NCBI RefSeq assembly: GCF_002872075.1 | Contig: NZ_PGGU01000005.1 | Location: forward strand, 403,736 to 467,735 | Length of the DNA: 64,000 nucleotides | Source: Microbacterium aurantiacum | Lineage (GTDB): Bacteria; Actinomycetota; Actinomycetes; Actinomycetales; Microbacteriaceae | Direction: 5' to 3' | Shown here: positions 46,486 through 55,188 of the stretch, piece by piece | How positions within the stretch are numbered: position 1 is the first letter of the stretch | Layout of the letters: each line of letters opens with the position of its first letter | The notes under the pieces: generated by a model | What the model was told of the DNA's origin: nothing | Seen by the model: the letters and a program-made list of their open reading frames with translations, nothing else | Database searches by the model: none | Made by a program: the position numbers and the translations under genes

Positions 46486-47055
46486 CTACTGCTCCGCGCG
46501 CCACCCGTAACGATCGCTGAGCGCGGTGGCCACACGCCCGTAGCGGCGCTGGTCGAGCACGGCGGCCTCACGGCGCAGGCCGTCTTCGTGGACGAGGTAC
46601 AGCTGCTCGATGTCGATCCACGATTCCCGGCCCTGCGAGTCCCAGGAGCCGGAACCGATCGGCAGGTAGTCGCGGTCGCCGTCATGCGACCGGCTCGTCA
46701 TACGGACGGCGTACACCCGGTCGGCCGAGGCGCGGCCGATGATCAGCACCGGACGATCCTTGCCACGGCCGTCGTTCTCCTCGTAGGGCACCCAGGTCCA
46801 GACGATCTCACCGGCGTCCGGCGCGCCGTCCTGGTCGGGCGAATAGCCGATCCGAAGATCGCGGACGACATCCGGGTCCACCCGCGTCGTCGCGATGCCA
46901 GCGTCGCGCCCGTGATCCGCCTCCTCCTCGCCAGGAGGCCGCAGACGCGCGTCCGGCCGTCTCGGACGCACGGGGGTCTGAGACGGCCGGTCCGACCGCA
47001 GGGCCTTGAGCAGGATCTCGGCGAGGGTGGCCAGGATGCTCTTCGAGGAAGTCAC
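46486..47055 (-). CDS. PemK/MazF-like protein, orphan
   Basis: 189 residues. The first 70 are charged and probably disordered (LRSDRPSQTPVRPRRPDAR). The rest has the MazF-type barrel: GEIVWTWVPYEENDGRGKDRPVLIIG (G-x-I-V-W and K-x-R-P-V-L-I-I) and VYAVRMTSRSHD. Toxins of this fold are endoribonucleases, but there is no antitoxin gene next to it, and single PemK-like proteins of this type are common in actinobacteria. Activity is therefore unproven. Confidence 0.75.
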   Translation of the reverse strand: MTSSKSILATLAEILLKALRSDRPSQTPVRPRRPDARLRPPGEEEADHGRDAGIATTRVDPDVVRDLRIGYSPDQDGAPDAGEIVWTWVPYEENDGRGKDRPVLIIGRASADRVYAVRMTSRSHDGDRDYLPIGSGSWDSQGRESWIDIEQLYLVHEDGLRREAAVLDQRRYGRVATALSDRYGWRAEQ

Positions 47056-47078
47056 CCGGCCACCCTAGCCGCAGCTCA

Positions 47079-48314
47079 CTACTCCGCGAGGGCGTAGCCC
47101 TCTTCGCCGTGCACGACCAGGTCGACGCCGGCGATCTCGTCCTCGTTCGTGACGCGGAAGCCGATCGTCTTCTCGATCGCGAAGCCGATGATGAAGGAGA
47201 CGACGAACGAGTACAGAAGCACTCCGCCGGCCGCGATGGCCTGCACCGCGAGCAGTCGCAGGTCGCCGCCGGTGAACAGTCCCTGCCCGGTGGCGAAGAA
47301 GCCCAGGTACAGCGTGCCGAGAAGGCCACCGACGAGGTGGATGCCGACGACGTCGAGCGAGTCGTCGAAGCCGAGGCGGAACTTCAGCTCGACGGCCAGG
47401 GCGCAGGCGATGCCGGAGAGGGCGCCGAGCAGCAGCGCCCAGCCGGGGCTGAGGTTGGCGCAGGCGGGGGTGATCGCGACGAGACCGGCGACCGCACCGG
47501 ATGCGGCGCCGACCGAGGTGGCCTTGCCGTCCTTGATGCGCTCGATCAGGATCCAGCCGAGAATCGCAGCCGCTGTGGCGCCCAGCGTGTTGATGCCGAT
47601 CAGGCCGACCTTGCCCATGTCCTCGGAGAGCCATTCCGCACCGGCGTTGAATCCGAACCAGCCGAACCAGAGCAGAGCTGCGCCCAGCAGCGTCAGCGGA
47701 ACGTTGTGCGGCTTGAGGATGCCCTTCTGGAAACCGATCCGCTTGCCGAGGACGAGCGCCAACGCCAGTGCGGCAGCGCCGGCGTTGATGTGGACGGCGG
47801 TTCCACCGGCGTAGTCGATCACGGCGATGCCGCTGTCCTCACCGAACAGTGTGTTGCCGAGGTTCATGATCCAGCCGCCGCCCCAGACCCATGCGGCGAC
47901 CGGGAAGTAGCCGAGGGTGGCGAACACGCCGGCGTAGATCAGCCAGGGGCCGAAGCGCGCGCGGTCCGCGATGGCGCCCGAGATCAGGGCGACCGTGATG
48001 ATCGCGAAGGTGGCGCCGTAGGCGACGCCGATGAGGGCGACGTTGGATCCGTCTCCGGTGGCGAGGCCGTTCAATCCGAAGTCGGCGAAGGGGTTGCCCG
48101 CGAACTGGCCGGGGCTCTCGACCGCGCTCATCGAGAAGCCGAAGAGCACCCAGAGCACCGCCACGAGTCCGATCGAACCGAAGCTCATCATCATCATGCT
48201 GACGACGCTCTTGGCCTTGACCAGGCCGCCGTAGAAGAAGGCCACGCCGGGCGTCATCAGCAGGACAAGGGCGGTCGCGGTGATCGCCCAGGAGATGTTG
48301 CCGGGTGCATCCAT
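47079..48314 (-). CDS. amtB: ammonium transporter AmtB
   Basis: 411-residue Amt/MEP/Rh channel with eleven expected spans. The twin pore histidines sit in DYAGGTAVHINAGAAAL and DVVGIHLVGGLLGTL; the phenylalanine gate region is GVAFFYGGLVKAKSV. A GTG four codons upstream (48326) is possible, but ATG 48314 has AGG at a good distance. The usual glnK partner is missing: downstream lies the PemK-like gene. A GlnR-type box is found 72-87 bases upstream. Confidence 0.95.
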   Translation of the reverse strand: MDAPGNISWAITATALVLLMTPGVAFFYGGLVKAKSVVSMMMMSFGSIGLVAVLWVLFGFSMSAVESPGQFAGNPFADFGLNGLATGDGSNVALIGVAYGATFAIITVALISGAIADRARFGPWLIYAGVFATLGYFPVAAWVWGGGWIMNLGNTLFGEDSGIAVIDYAGGTAVHINAGAAALALALVLGKRIGFQKGILKPHNVPLTLLGAALLWFGWFGFNAGAEWLSEDMGKVGLIGINTLGATAAAILGWILIERIKDGKATSVGAASGAVAGLVAITPACANLSPGWALLLGALSGIACALAVELKFRLGFDDSLDVVGIHLVGGLLGTLYLGFFATGQGLFTGGDLRLLAVQAIAAGGVLLYSFVVSFIIGFAIEKTIGFRVTNEDEIAGVDLVVHGEEGYALAE

Positions 48315-48385
48315 GTCAAACCTCACATTCGGGTAACTGAGAGCTTCAGTGTGGCGACGCTCGATTACCGGAATGGACGAGACAT

Positions 48386-48401
48386 GTTTCGGGGGCGTTA
48401 C
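48386..48401 (-). promoter_or_regulatory. GlnR-type box upstream of amtB
   Basis: On the minus strand: GTAAC-GCCCCC-GAAAC, an exact GTNAC-N6-GAAAC match, within a perfect 13-bp palindrome at 48393-48405. The GTAAC starts 87 bases before the amtB ATG. AmtB is a classic GlnR target in actinobacteria. Confidence 0.65.
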
Positions 48402-48428
48402 GCCCGAGCCTGTCGTGTGAACTTCGTG

Positions 48429-49484
48429 TTACGCGGTGCTGGCTTCCTGCGCAGAATGCGTCAGTGCGTTGAGGCGGGAGATGGCGCGCAGGTACTTCTT
48501 GCGGTATCCACCTCCGAGCATCTCCTCTGCGAACACCTGGTCCAGGCTGACGCCGGTCGCGACGATGGGGATCTGCGCGTCGTACACGCGATCCACGAAC
48601 GCCACGAAGCGCAGTGCCTCGGACTGGTCGGTGAGCACATGCACGTCGCGCAGGCCGACGAGGTCGAGCCCGTCGATCACGCGCAGGTAGCGGGAAGGAT
48701 GCACGCGGGCCAGGTGGCGGATGACGTCGCCGAAGACGTCGTCGGATGCGGTTCCGGATGCCGCGGCATCCTCCACCGCACGGGTGTACCGCTCCTCGTC
48801 GCTGACCACCGCGTGCCCGTCGAGCGCGCGCTGGCGGAAGTCCACACCGTCGATACGCAGCGTCTGGAAGCTGTCGGACATGGCGTGGATCTCGCGGAGG
48901 AAGTCCTGCGCGGCGAAGCGCCCCTCACCGAGCGCGTTGGGCGGGGTGTTCGAGGTTGCAGCCAGCCGCGTGCCGGTGGGAACGAGCTCGCCCAGCAGCC
49001 GCGTCATCACCATCGTGTCGCCCGGGTCGTCGAGCTCGAACTCGTCGATGCAGATCAAGTCGGCGCCCTTGAGCAGATCGACCGTGTTCTTGTAGCCGAG
49101 AGCCCCCACCAGCGCCGTGTACTCGATGAACGAGCCGAAGTACTTCCGGCGGGCCGGCATCGCGTGATAGATCGATGCGAGAAGATGTGTCTTGCCGACG
49201 CCGAAACCGCCGTCGAGATAGACGCCCGGCTTCACCTCCGGCTCCTTCTTGGCCCGGCTGAAGAACCCGCCTCGCTTGGCGGGGGCGCCGCGGCCGGCGA
49301 AGCGTGAGAGCGTCTCCTTCGCCTCCTCCTGCGAGGGGTACGCGGGGTCGGCGCGGTAGCTGTCGAACGTCGCGGTGTCGAACTGCGGTGGCGGCACCAG
49401 GCTCGCCAGCATCTCGGGACCGGTGACGGTCGGCTGGCGCTCGATCAGGTGCACGGTGCCTGGGCGGCTCGTCGTCTCGGTCAT
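48429..49484 (-). CDS. zapE: cell division protein ZapE (AFG1-like ATPase)
   Basis: 351-residue AAA-type ATPase of the ZapE/AFG1 family. Walker A is in YLDGGFGVGKTHLLAS, Walker B in LICIDEFELDDPGD, and the family block FVAFVDRVYDAQIPIVATG lies near the C-terminus. In proteobacteria ZapE acts on the Z-ring; its role in actinobacteria is less clear. The start MTETTSRPGT at 49484 is the first plausible ATG. It is divergent from the sulfurtransferase gene. Confidence 0.92.
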   Translation of the reverse strand: MTETTSRPGTVHLIERQPTVTGPEMLASLVPPPQFDTATFDSYRADPAYPSQEEAKETLSRFAGRGAPAKRGGFFSRAKKEPEVKPGVYLDGGFGVGKTHLLASIYHAMPARRKYFGSFIEYTALVGALGYKNTVDLLKGADLICIDEFELDDPGDTMVMTRLLGELVPTGTRLAATSNTPPNALGEGRFAAQDFLREIHAMSDSFQTLRIDGVDFRQRALDGHAVVSDEERYTRAVEDAAASGTASDDVFGDVIRHLARVHPSRYLRVIDGLDLVGLRDVHVLTDQSEALRFVAFVDRVYDAQIPIVATGVSLDQVFAEEMLGGGYRKKYLRAISRLNALTHSAQEASTA

Positions 49485-49612
49485 TCGTTTCCTGTGTCGA
49501 AGTCTTACGAATCGGGCGCAGGGCGCACCGCGGGGATCTATCGTCGGAGGGGCGGCTCCAACCTTACGCCGTCGCAATCCGCACCATCTCTCGCCCACCC
49601 TGAGGAGACCCC

Positions 49613-50506
49613 GTGGCCATCGAGTTCGATACGACGTCAGACAAGTTCGCCGAGTACGCGGAACCGGGCCGCCTGGTGACCACGGAATGGCTCGCGGAGC
49701 GGCTCGGAACCCCGGGGCTCGTGGTGGTGGAGTCCGACGAGGACGTACTCCTCTACGAGACCGGGCACATCCCCGGTGCGGTCAAAGTCGACTGGCACAC
49801 CGAACTCAACGATCCTGTCGTGCGTGACTACGTCGACGGCGCAGGTTTCGCGGCGCTCCTCAGCCGCAAGGGCATCTCGCGCGACGACACCGTGGTCATC
49901 TACGGCGACAAGAACAACTGGTGGGCCGCGTACGCGCTCTGGGTGTTCTCGCTCTTCGGCCACCAGGATGTGCGGCTGCTCGACGGCGGACGCGACCGCT
50001 GGATCGCCGAGGGACGCGACCTCACGAGGGAGACGCCCGCACCGGCAGCGACCGACTACCCCGTCGTCGAGCGCGACGATTCGGTCATCCGCGCCTACAA
50101 GGATGACGTCCTCGCGCACATCGGCAATCCGCTGATCGACGTGCGCTCCCCCGAGGAGTACAGCGGTGAGCGCACGACCGCCCCGGCCTACCCCGACGAG
50201 GGCGCGCTGCGCGCCGGCCACATCCCCACCGCGCAGAGCGTGCCGTGGGCGAAGGCCGTGGCCGAGGATGGCGGATTCAAGAACCGGTCCGAGCTCGACG
50301 CCATCTACCGCGACCGCGCCGGACTGCAGGACGGCGACGACGTGGTGGCATACTGCCGCATCGGTGAGCGCTCGAGCCACACCTGGTTCGTGCTCAAGCA
50401 CCTCCTCGGTTTCGAGAACGTCCGCAACTACGACGGCTCGTGGACCGAGTGGGGCAGCGCGGTGCGCGTGCCGATCGTCACCGGAACCGAGCCCGGCTCG
50501 GTCTGA
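49613..50506 (+). CDS. thiosulfate sulfurtransferase (two-domain rhodanese)
   Basis: 297 residues, two rhodanese domains. The second has the active-site Cys248 in [14 protein letters not shown]; the first, as usual, lacks the Cys ([11 protein letters not shown]). It is expected to move sulfane sulfur from thiosulfate to an acceptor. GTG start with GAGGAG close upstream. It stands 35 bases ahead of the SufE-like gene, a pairing seen across actinobacteria. Confidence 0.94.
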   Translation: MAIEFDTTSDKFAEYAEPGRLVTTEWLAERLGTPGLVVVESDEDVLLYETGHIPGAVKVDWHTELNDPVVRDYVDGAGFAALLSRKGISRDDTVVIYGDKNNWWAAYALWVFSLFGHQDVRLLDGGRDRWIAEGRDLTRETPAPAATDYPVVERDDSVIRAYKDDVLAHIGNPLIDVRSPEEYSGERTTAPAYPDEGALRAGHIPTAQSVPWAKAVAEDGGFKNRSELDAIYRDRAGLQDGDDVVAYCRIGERSSHTWFVLKHLLGFENVRNYDGSWTEWGSAVRVPIVTGTEPGSV

Positions 50507-50541
50507 GCATCTGACGCGCCGCACGTGGGAGAATGTCAGGG

Positions 50542-50973
50542 ATGAGCACCACCGCCGTTCCTGACTCCCTCGCCGAGATCCGCGACGCCTTCCTGGAGAC
50601 CCCGGAGGCTGATCGGCTGCTGCTGCTGCTCGAGTTCTCCGACGAGCTCCCTCCCGTCTCGGACGAGGTCGCGCAGCATCCGGAGATGTATGAGCGCGTC
50701 GCGGAGTGCCAGTCCCCCGTGTACATCTACGTGGAAGTCGCCGACGACGTCGTGACCATGCATGCGACGGCACCGCCCGAGGCGCCCACGACGCGCGGCT
50801 TCGCCAGCATCCTGGTACAGGGACTCACCGGTCTCACGGCCGACGAGGTGCTCGCGATCCCTGACGACTACCCGCAGTCGATCGGGCTCACGAAGGCCGT
50901 CTCACCGCTGCGGATCGGCGGCATGACCGGGATGCTCCTGCGCGCGAAGAATCAGGTCAGGCAGAAGCGCTGA
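50542..50973 (+). CDS. SufE-family sulfur acceptor protein
   Basis: 143 residues of the SufE/CsdE fold with the sulfur-carrying Cys56 in VAECQSPVYIYVEV. SufE proteins take persulfide sulfur from a desulfurase; here the partner may be the adjacent rhodanese. Start: ATG 50542, reached either by the GGAGA at 50528-50532 or as a leaderless start (GAGAAT ends seven bases before). An ATG at 50533 is an alternative. It overlaps the next gene by 17 bases, tail to tail. Confidence 0.9.
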   Translation: MSTTAVPDSLAEIRDAFLETPEADRLLLLLEFSDELPPVSDEVAQHPEMYERVAECQSPVYIYVEVADDVVTMHATAPPEAPTTRGFASILVQGLTGLTADEVLAIPDDYPQSIGLTKAVSPLRIGGMTGMLLRAKNQVRQKR

Positions 50974-52111
50974 ATCCCTGAGCGGTGACCCAGTCCGTGA
51001 TCGCCTTCGTCCAGCTCACCTGGTCGTAGTTCCACAGCTTCGTGTGCCGGGCGACCGAGAAGTGCGGCATCGTGACGAGGTCCGGCCGCGCCTCCTGGAG
51101 CGCGTGCGAGGCATCGGACGGCACGAAGCCGTCGTCATCGCTGTGCAGGATCAGGATCGGCATGGTGAGTTCCTCGGCGCGGGCGACCATGTCGAGGCGG
51201 TCGAACGGGATCGCCTCCTCCGCACCGCTCAACCGCGCGGTCAGCGGAACCGAGAGCGCACTCATCGCGAGGTCGGGCAGGGGCGCGCGCATCCCCGCCT
51301 CCCTCGCCTGGAACCGCAGCACGGTCCGCCAGTCGATCACGGGTGAGTCCAGGATGAGACCGGCGATGCGATCACGATTGCCGGAGTTGACCGCCGCCTG
51401 CAGCGACACGGCGCCGCCCATCGACCAGCCCATCAGCAGCACGCGCTCGGCGCCATGTCGCAGCGCGTAGGCGATCGCCGCATCCACGTCGCGCCATTCG
51501 GCGGCGCCGAGAGCATAGGAGCCACCTCGACTGCGCGGGGCCTCGCCGTCGTTCCGGTACGAGACCACGAGATTCGGCAAGCCGAGGGCGTGCAGCACCG
51601 GAACGGCACGCAGGCATTCGGCGCGGGTGACACCCCGTCCGTGCACCTGGATCACCCACGTCGATGAGGTCGCCGGGAAGAACCAGGCCGGACAAGGACC
51701 GGCCAGTGAACCGATGAGGACGCTCTCCCAGCGCAGGTGCAACTCGCTCGGCGACGCGTAGTACCACCCGCTGAATCCCGCTTCGCGGTCGACGCGGGCG
51801 CCGGACTCGATCTGGGTGAGCAGCTTGCGACGCACGGTGGTCTCATCGGTGCTGAGGACGGCACCGAGCTTCACATACCCGTACGTCCCTGTCGTGAAGA
51901 GACCGTAGCGGCCGGGAAGTTCGGTGTCGGGGGTGCGGGCGAGCTCGATCGTCTGCGCGCCGGTGTCGACGGCGAGGATCGCGGTGTCGGGTGCGCGGCG
52001 GGATGGAGTGACCACGCGCCGCGCGACGCCGAACACGATGAACGCCAGCGCCGTCCCGAGCGCGAGCAGTGCGGGGACAAGGAGCGCAACGGCGTGCCTG
52101 AGACTCTTCAT
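50957..52111 (-). CDS. membrane-anchored alpha/beta hydrolase
   Basis: 384 residues. An N-terminal anchor or uncleaved signal (AVALLVPALLALGTALAFIVFG) is followed by a beta-rich part (about 40-150) and an alpha/beta hydrolase with the elbow GWSMGGAV (Ser nucleophile), Asp in LHSDDDGFVPS and His in VARHTKLWNYD. Probably an extracellular esterase or lipase-like enzyme; the substrate is unknown. Confidence 0.85.
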   Translation of the reverse strand: MKSLRHAVALLVPALLALGTALAFIVFGVARRVVTPSRRAPDTAILAVDTGAQTIELARTPDTELPGRYGLFTTGTYGYVKLGAVLSTDETTVRRKLLTQIESGARVDREAGFSGWYYASPSELHLRWESVLIGSLAGPCPAWFFPATSSTWVIQVHGRGVTRAECLRAVPVLHALGLPNLVVSYRNDGEAPRSRGGSYALGAAEWRDVDAAIAYALRHGAERVLLMGWSMGGAVSLQAAVNSGNRDRIAGLILDSPVIDWRTVLRFQAREAGMRAPLPDLAMSALSVPLTARLSGAEEAIPFDRLDMVARAEELTMPILILHSDDDGFVPSDASHALQEARPDLVTMPHFSVARHTKLWNYDQVSWTKAITDWVTAQGFSASA

Positions 52112-52124
52112 CGCTTCCTGACTC

Positions 52125-52130
52125 TAGCCT
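52125..52130 (+). promoter_or_regulatory. -10 of the DUF3000 gene
   Basis: TAGCCT, six bases before the GTG at 52137. The divergent starts are only 25 bases apart, so there is no room for a leader: a leaderless start is likely. Confidence 0.5.
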
Positions 52131-52136
52131 GTCGCT

Positions 52137-52718
52137 GTGACCGCACATCCCGATGCCGGGGCCCTTTTCGAAGCGGCGACGACCGAACTGCGTGAGACCG
52201 CCTTCCGTGCGGACATCACGGTGCGTGAGATCGCCACCCCTCAAGGGCTCGCGCCGTTCGCGATCGCGCTCGCCGCCGACGTGCGGCCGGGCGGTGACGG
52301 TGAATCGGTGTACGGCACCGGACGCTTCGTCCTGCTGCACGATCCGGACGAGCCGGGGGCATGGGGCGGCGCCTGGCGCATCGTCACGTTCGCGCAGGCT
52401 CCGCTGGAGACCGAGATCGGCACCGACCCGCTGCTTGCCGATGTCACCTGGTCATGGCTGGTCGATGCGCTCGAATCGAGGGATGCGGTCTACCACTCGG
52501 CATCCGGAACCTCCACCAAGACCCTCTCCAAGGGTTTCGGCGGGCTCGCGGTCGAAGGCGACGGCGCACAGATAGAATTGAGGGCGTCCTGGACACCGGA
52601 TGGCCCGTTCCGACCGCACGTCGAAGCATGGGCTGAGCTTGTCGGGATGCTGGCGGGGCTTCCGCCCGGTTCCGAGGACATCGCCGTGATCGGCGCGCGA
52701 AAGGCTGCACGTGACTGA
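52137..52718 (+). CDS. DUF3000 family protein
   Basis: 193 residues of an actinobacterial protein family of unknown function, normally found directly before ribonuclease D as here (eight-base overlap). Recognised by FRADITVREIATPQGLAPF, ETEIGTDPLLADVTWSWL and SGTSTKTLSKGFGGLA. GTG start without ribosome-binding site (see the -10 at 52125). Confidence 0.9.
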   Translation: MTAHPDAGALFEAATTELRETAFRADITVREIATPQGLAPFAIALAADVRPGGDGESVYGTGRFVLLHDPDEPGAWGGAWRIVTFAQAPLETEIGTDPLLADVTWSWLVDALESRDAVYHSASGTSTKTLSKGFGGLAVEGDGAQIELRASWTPDGPFRPHVEAWAELVGMLAGLPPGSEDIAVIGARKAARD

Positions 52719-53904
52719 CTACTCCGTGATCACGGATGCCGGAGAGTTCCGCGCGGCCTGCGCGGTGCTCGCCGCCGGCACCGGTCCGGTCGCCGTCGAC
52801 GTGGAGCGCGCCTCGGGTTTCCGATACTCGCAGCGCGCATATCTGGTGCAGGTCTTCCGCCGTGACGCGGGCGTCTTCCTGTTCGATCCGCCGCCGCTCG
52901 GCGACTTCGCCCCGTTGCAGGAGGCGATCGGCGACGAGGAATGGGTCTTCCATGCTGCCAGCCAGGACCTCCCCTCGCTGCGGGAACTCGAGCTGTCCCC
53001 CGCATCCATCTTCGACACCGAGCTCGCGGCCCGGCTGCTCGGCCACGAGCGCGTCGGTCTCGCCGCCGTCGTCGAGACCACCCTCGGAATCACGCTGAAG
53101 AAGGAGCATTCGGCCGCGGACTGGTCGACGAGGCCGCTGCCCGCCGCCTGGCTCGAGTACGCCGCACTCGACGTGCTGCATCTGATCGATGTCCGCGACG
53201 CCCTCGCAGCGGAACTCGAGGAGCAGAGCAAGACGGCGTTCGCCGCCGAGGAGTTCGCGGCGACGCTCACGCGACTGCCGAAGCCGCCACGGGAGGACCC
53301 CTGGCGGCGCCTCAGTGGCCTGCATCAGGTGCGTGGAGCACGCAACCTCGCCGTCGCCCGGGAGCTCTGGACCGCCCGCGAGACGTTCGCGCAGGATCAG
53401 GATGTCTCCCCCGGGCGCCTCGTACCCGATCGTTCTCTCGTCGCGGCCGTGATGGCGAACCCGCAGAGCAAGCAGGCCCTCGCCGCCCTCAAGGATTTCC
53501 AGGGGCGAGCCAGCCGATCGCAGCTCGACCGCTGGTGGCAGGCCATCCAGACCGGCCGGGAGACGACCGAACTCCCTCGCGAACGGGTGCCCAGCGATGC
53601 TCTGCCGCCACCACGCGCCTGGGCGGATCGCAATCCGGAGGCCGACGCTCGGCTGAAGGCCGCGCGGCCCGTCGTCGAGGCGGTCGCGGAGGAACTCGGG
53701 ATGCCCACCGAGAATCTCCTCACTCCGGAATTCCTCCGCAGGGTGGCCTGGGAACCGCCGGGAACAGAAGCCGAAGAGATCGGCGAAGCGCTCACGGCGC
53801 TCGGCGCCCGCCCCTGGCAGGTTGAACAGACTGCACAGAAGATCGCGGCTGCCTTTGTAGATGCTGCGCAACCCGCCGAGGACGCCGACACACCCGCTTC
53901 GTAG
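52711..53904 (+). CDS. rnd: ribonuclease D with HRDC domain
   Basis: 397-residue 3'-5' exonuclease for tRNA/rRNA trimming. DEDD acids are visible in PVAVDVERASGFRYS, FHAASQDLPSL and the D-containing YAALDVLHLIDV; an HRDC domain follows (WTARETFAQDQDVSPGRLVPD...), and a C-terminal helical part. GTG start overlaps the DUF3000 end. The 3' end is close to the thiolase gene (73-base gap). Confidence 0.94.
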   Translation: MTDYSVITDAGEFRAACAVLAAGTGPVAVDVERASGFRYSQRAYLVQVFRRDAGVFLFDPPPLGDFAPLQEAIGDEEWVFHAASQDLPSLRELELSPASIFDTELAARLLGHERVGLAAVVETTLGITLKKEHSAADWSTRPLPAAWLEYAALDVLHLIDVRDALAAELEEQSKTAFAAEEFAATLTRLPKPPREDPWRRLSGLHQVRGARNLAVARELWTARETFAQDQDVSPGRLVPDRSLVAAVMANPQSKQALAALKDFQGRASRSQLDRWWQAIQTGRETTELPRERVPSDALPPPRAWADRNPEADARLKAARPVVEAVAEELGMPTENLLTPEFLRRVAWEPPGTEAEEIGEALTALGARPWQVEQTAQKIAAAFVDAAQPAEDADTPAS

Positions 53905-53977
53905 GTTCGACCCAAGCGATTCCTCCCGGTTTTGCGGCCTCCATAGACTGAGGCTTCCGCACAAACTTGGAGGCAGA

Positions 53978-55183
53978 GTGGCCGAGATCTCGGACGTCTT
54001 CTTCGTCGATGGAATGCGCACGCCCTTCGGGCGCGCCGGCGAAAAAGGCATGTACTGGAACACCCGCGCAGATGACCTCGCCGTCAAGGCGACCATCGGC
54101 CTGTTGGAGCGGAACAAGGCCGTTCCGGCCGACCGCATCGATGATGTGGCGATCGCTGCGACCTCGCAGACCGGAGACCAGGGCCTCACGCTCGGACGCT
54201 CGGTGGCCCTTCTCGCCGGGCTCCCGCAGACCGTCCCCGGGCTCGCCATCGAGCGGATGTGCGCCGGCGCCATGACGAGCGTCACCACCATGGGCGCATC
54301 GATCGGTGTCGGCATGTACGACTTCGCCCTCGCCGGCGGTGTCGAGCACATGGGCCACCACCCCATCGGCGGCAACGCCGACCCGAACCCGCGTTTCGTC
54401 GCGGAGAAGATGGTCGATCCCGGTGCGCTCAACATGGGCGTCACCGCTGAGCGCATCTTCGACCGCTTCCCCCACCTCACGAAGGAGCGTTCGGACCGCT
54501 TCGGAATGCTCAGCCAGCACAAGGTGCAGGCGGCATACGATGCCGGGAAGATCCAGCCGGACCTCGTCTCCATCGCGACGAAGGGCGCCGACGGCGCCTG
54601 GGGCCTCGCCACCGAGGACGAGGGGCGCCGTCCGCAGACGACGATGGACGACCTCGCCGCACTGAAGACGCCGTTCCGTCCGCACGGTCGCGTCACCGCG
54701 GGCACTTCGTCGCCTCTCACCGACGGGGCGACCATGTCGCTGCTCGCCGGCGGTGGCGCCGTGAAGGAGTTCGGTCTCGCGCCGAAGATGCGCATGGTCT
54801 CGTTCGCCTTCGCGGGCGTCCAGCCGGAGATCATGGGCATCGGCCCGATCCCCTCCACAGAGAAGGCTCTGAAGAAGGCCGGACTCGAGATCTCGGACAT
54901 CGGTCTCTTCGAGCTCAACGAGGCGTTCGCGATCCAGGTGATCTCGCTGCTCGACCACTTCGGCATCGCCGATGACGACCCCCGGGTCAACCAGTGGGGC
55001 GGAGCGATCGCGCTCGGGCACCCGCTCGCGGCATCCGGCGTCCGTCTGATGATCCAGCTCGCCGCGCAGTTCGCCGAGCGCCCGGACGTGCGCTACGGCC
55101 TGACCGCGATGTGCGTCGGACTCGGCCAGGGCGGCAGCGTCATCTGGGAGAACCCGCACTACGACGGCAAGAAGAGGAAGTAG
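53978..55183 (+). CDS. fadA: thiolase (acetyl-CoA C-acyltransferase, FadA type)
   Basis: 401 residues. Nucleophilic Cys in AIERMCAGAMTSV, His in GGAIALGHPLAASGVR, and second Cys in GLTAMCVGLGQGGSV, with NEAFAIQ before the His. Last step of fatty-acid beta-oxidation. GTG start preceded by GGAGG at a good distance. Five bases separate it from fadB, so the two form the trifunctional-type pair. Confidence 0.95.
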   Translation: MAEISDVFFVDGMRTPFGRAGEKGMYWNTRADDLAVKATIGLLERNKAVPADRIDDVAIAATSQTGDQGLTLGRSVALLAGLPQTVPGLAIERMCAGAMTSVTTMGASIGVGMYDFALAGGVEHMGHHPIGGNADPNPRFVAEKMVDPGALNMGVTAERIFDRFPHLTKERSDRFGMLSQHKVQAAYDAGKIQPDLVSIATKGADGAWGLATEDEGRRPQTTMDDLAALKTPFRPHGRVTAGTSSPLTDGATMSLLAGGGAVKEFGLAPKMRMVSFAFAGVQPEIMGIGPIPSTEKALKKAGLEISDIGLFELNEAFAIQVISLLDHFGIADDDPRVNQWGGAIALGHPLAASGVRLMIQLAAQFAERPDVRYGLTAMCVGLGQGGSVIWENPHYDGKKRK

Positions 55184-55188
55184 TCGTG

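Noticed and set aside
47109..49307. A 732-codon open frame on the plus strand
   Set aside because: Antisense to amtB and zapE; compositionally a mirror of those genes.
52444..54990. An 848-codon open frame on the minus strand
   Set aside because: Antisense to DUF3000, rnd and fadA; Ser/Arg-rich shadow sequence.
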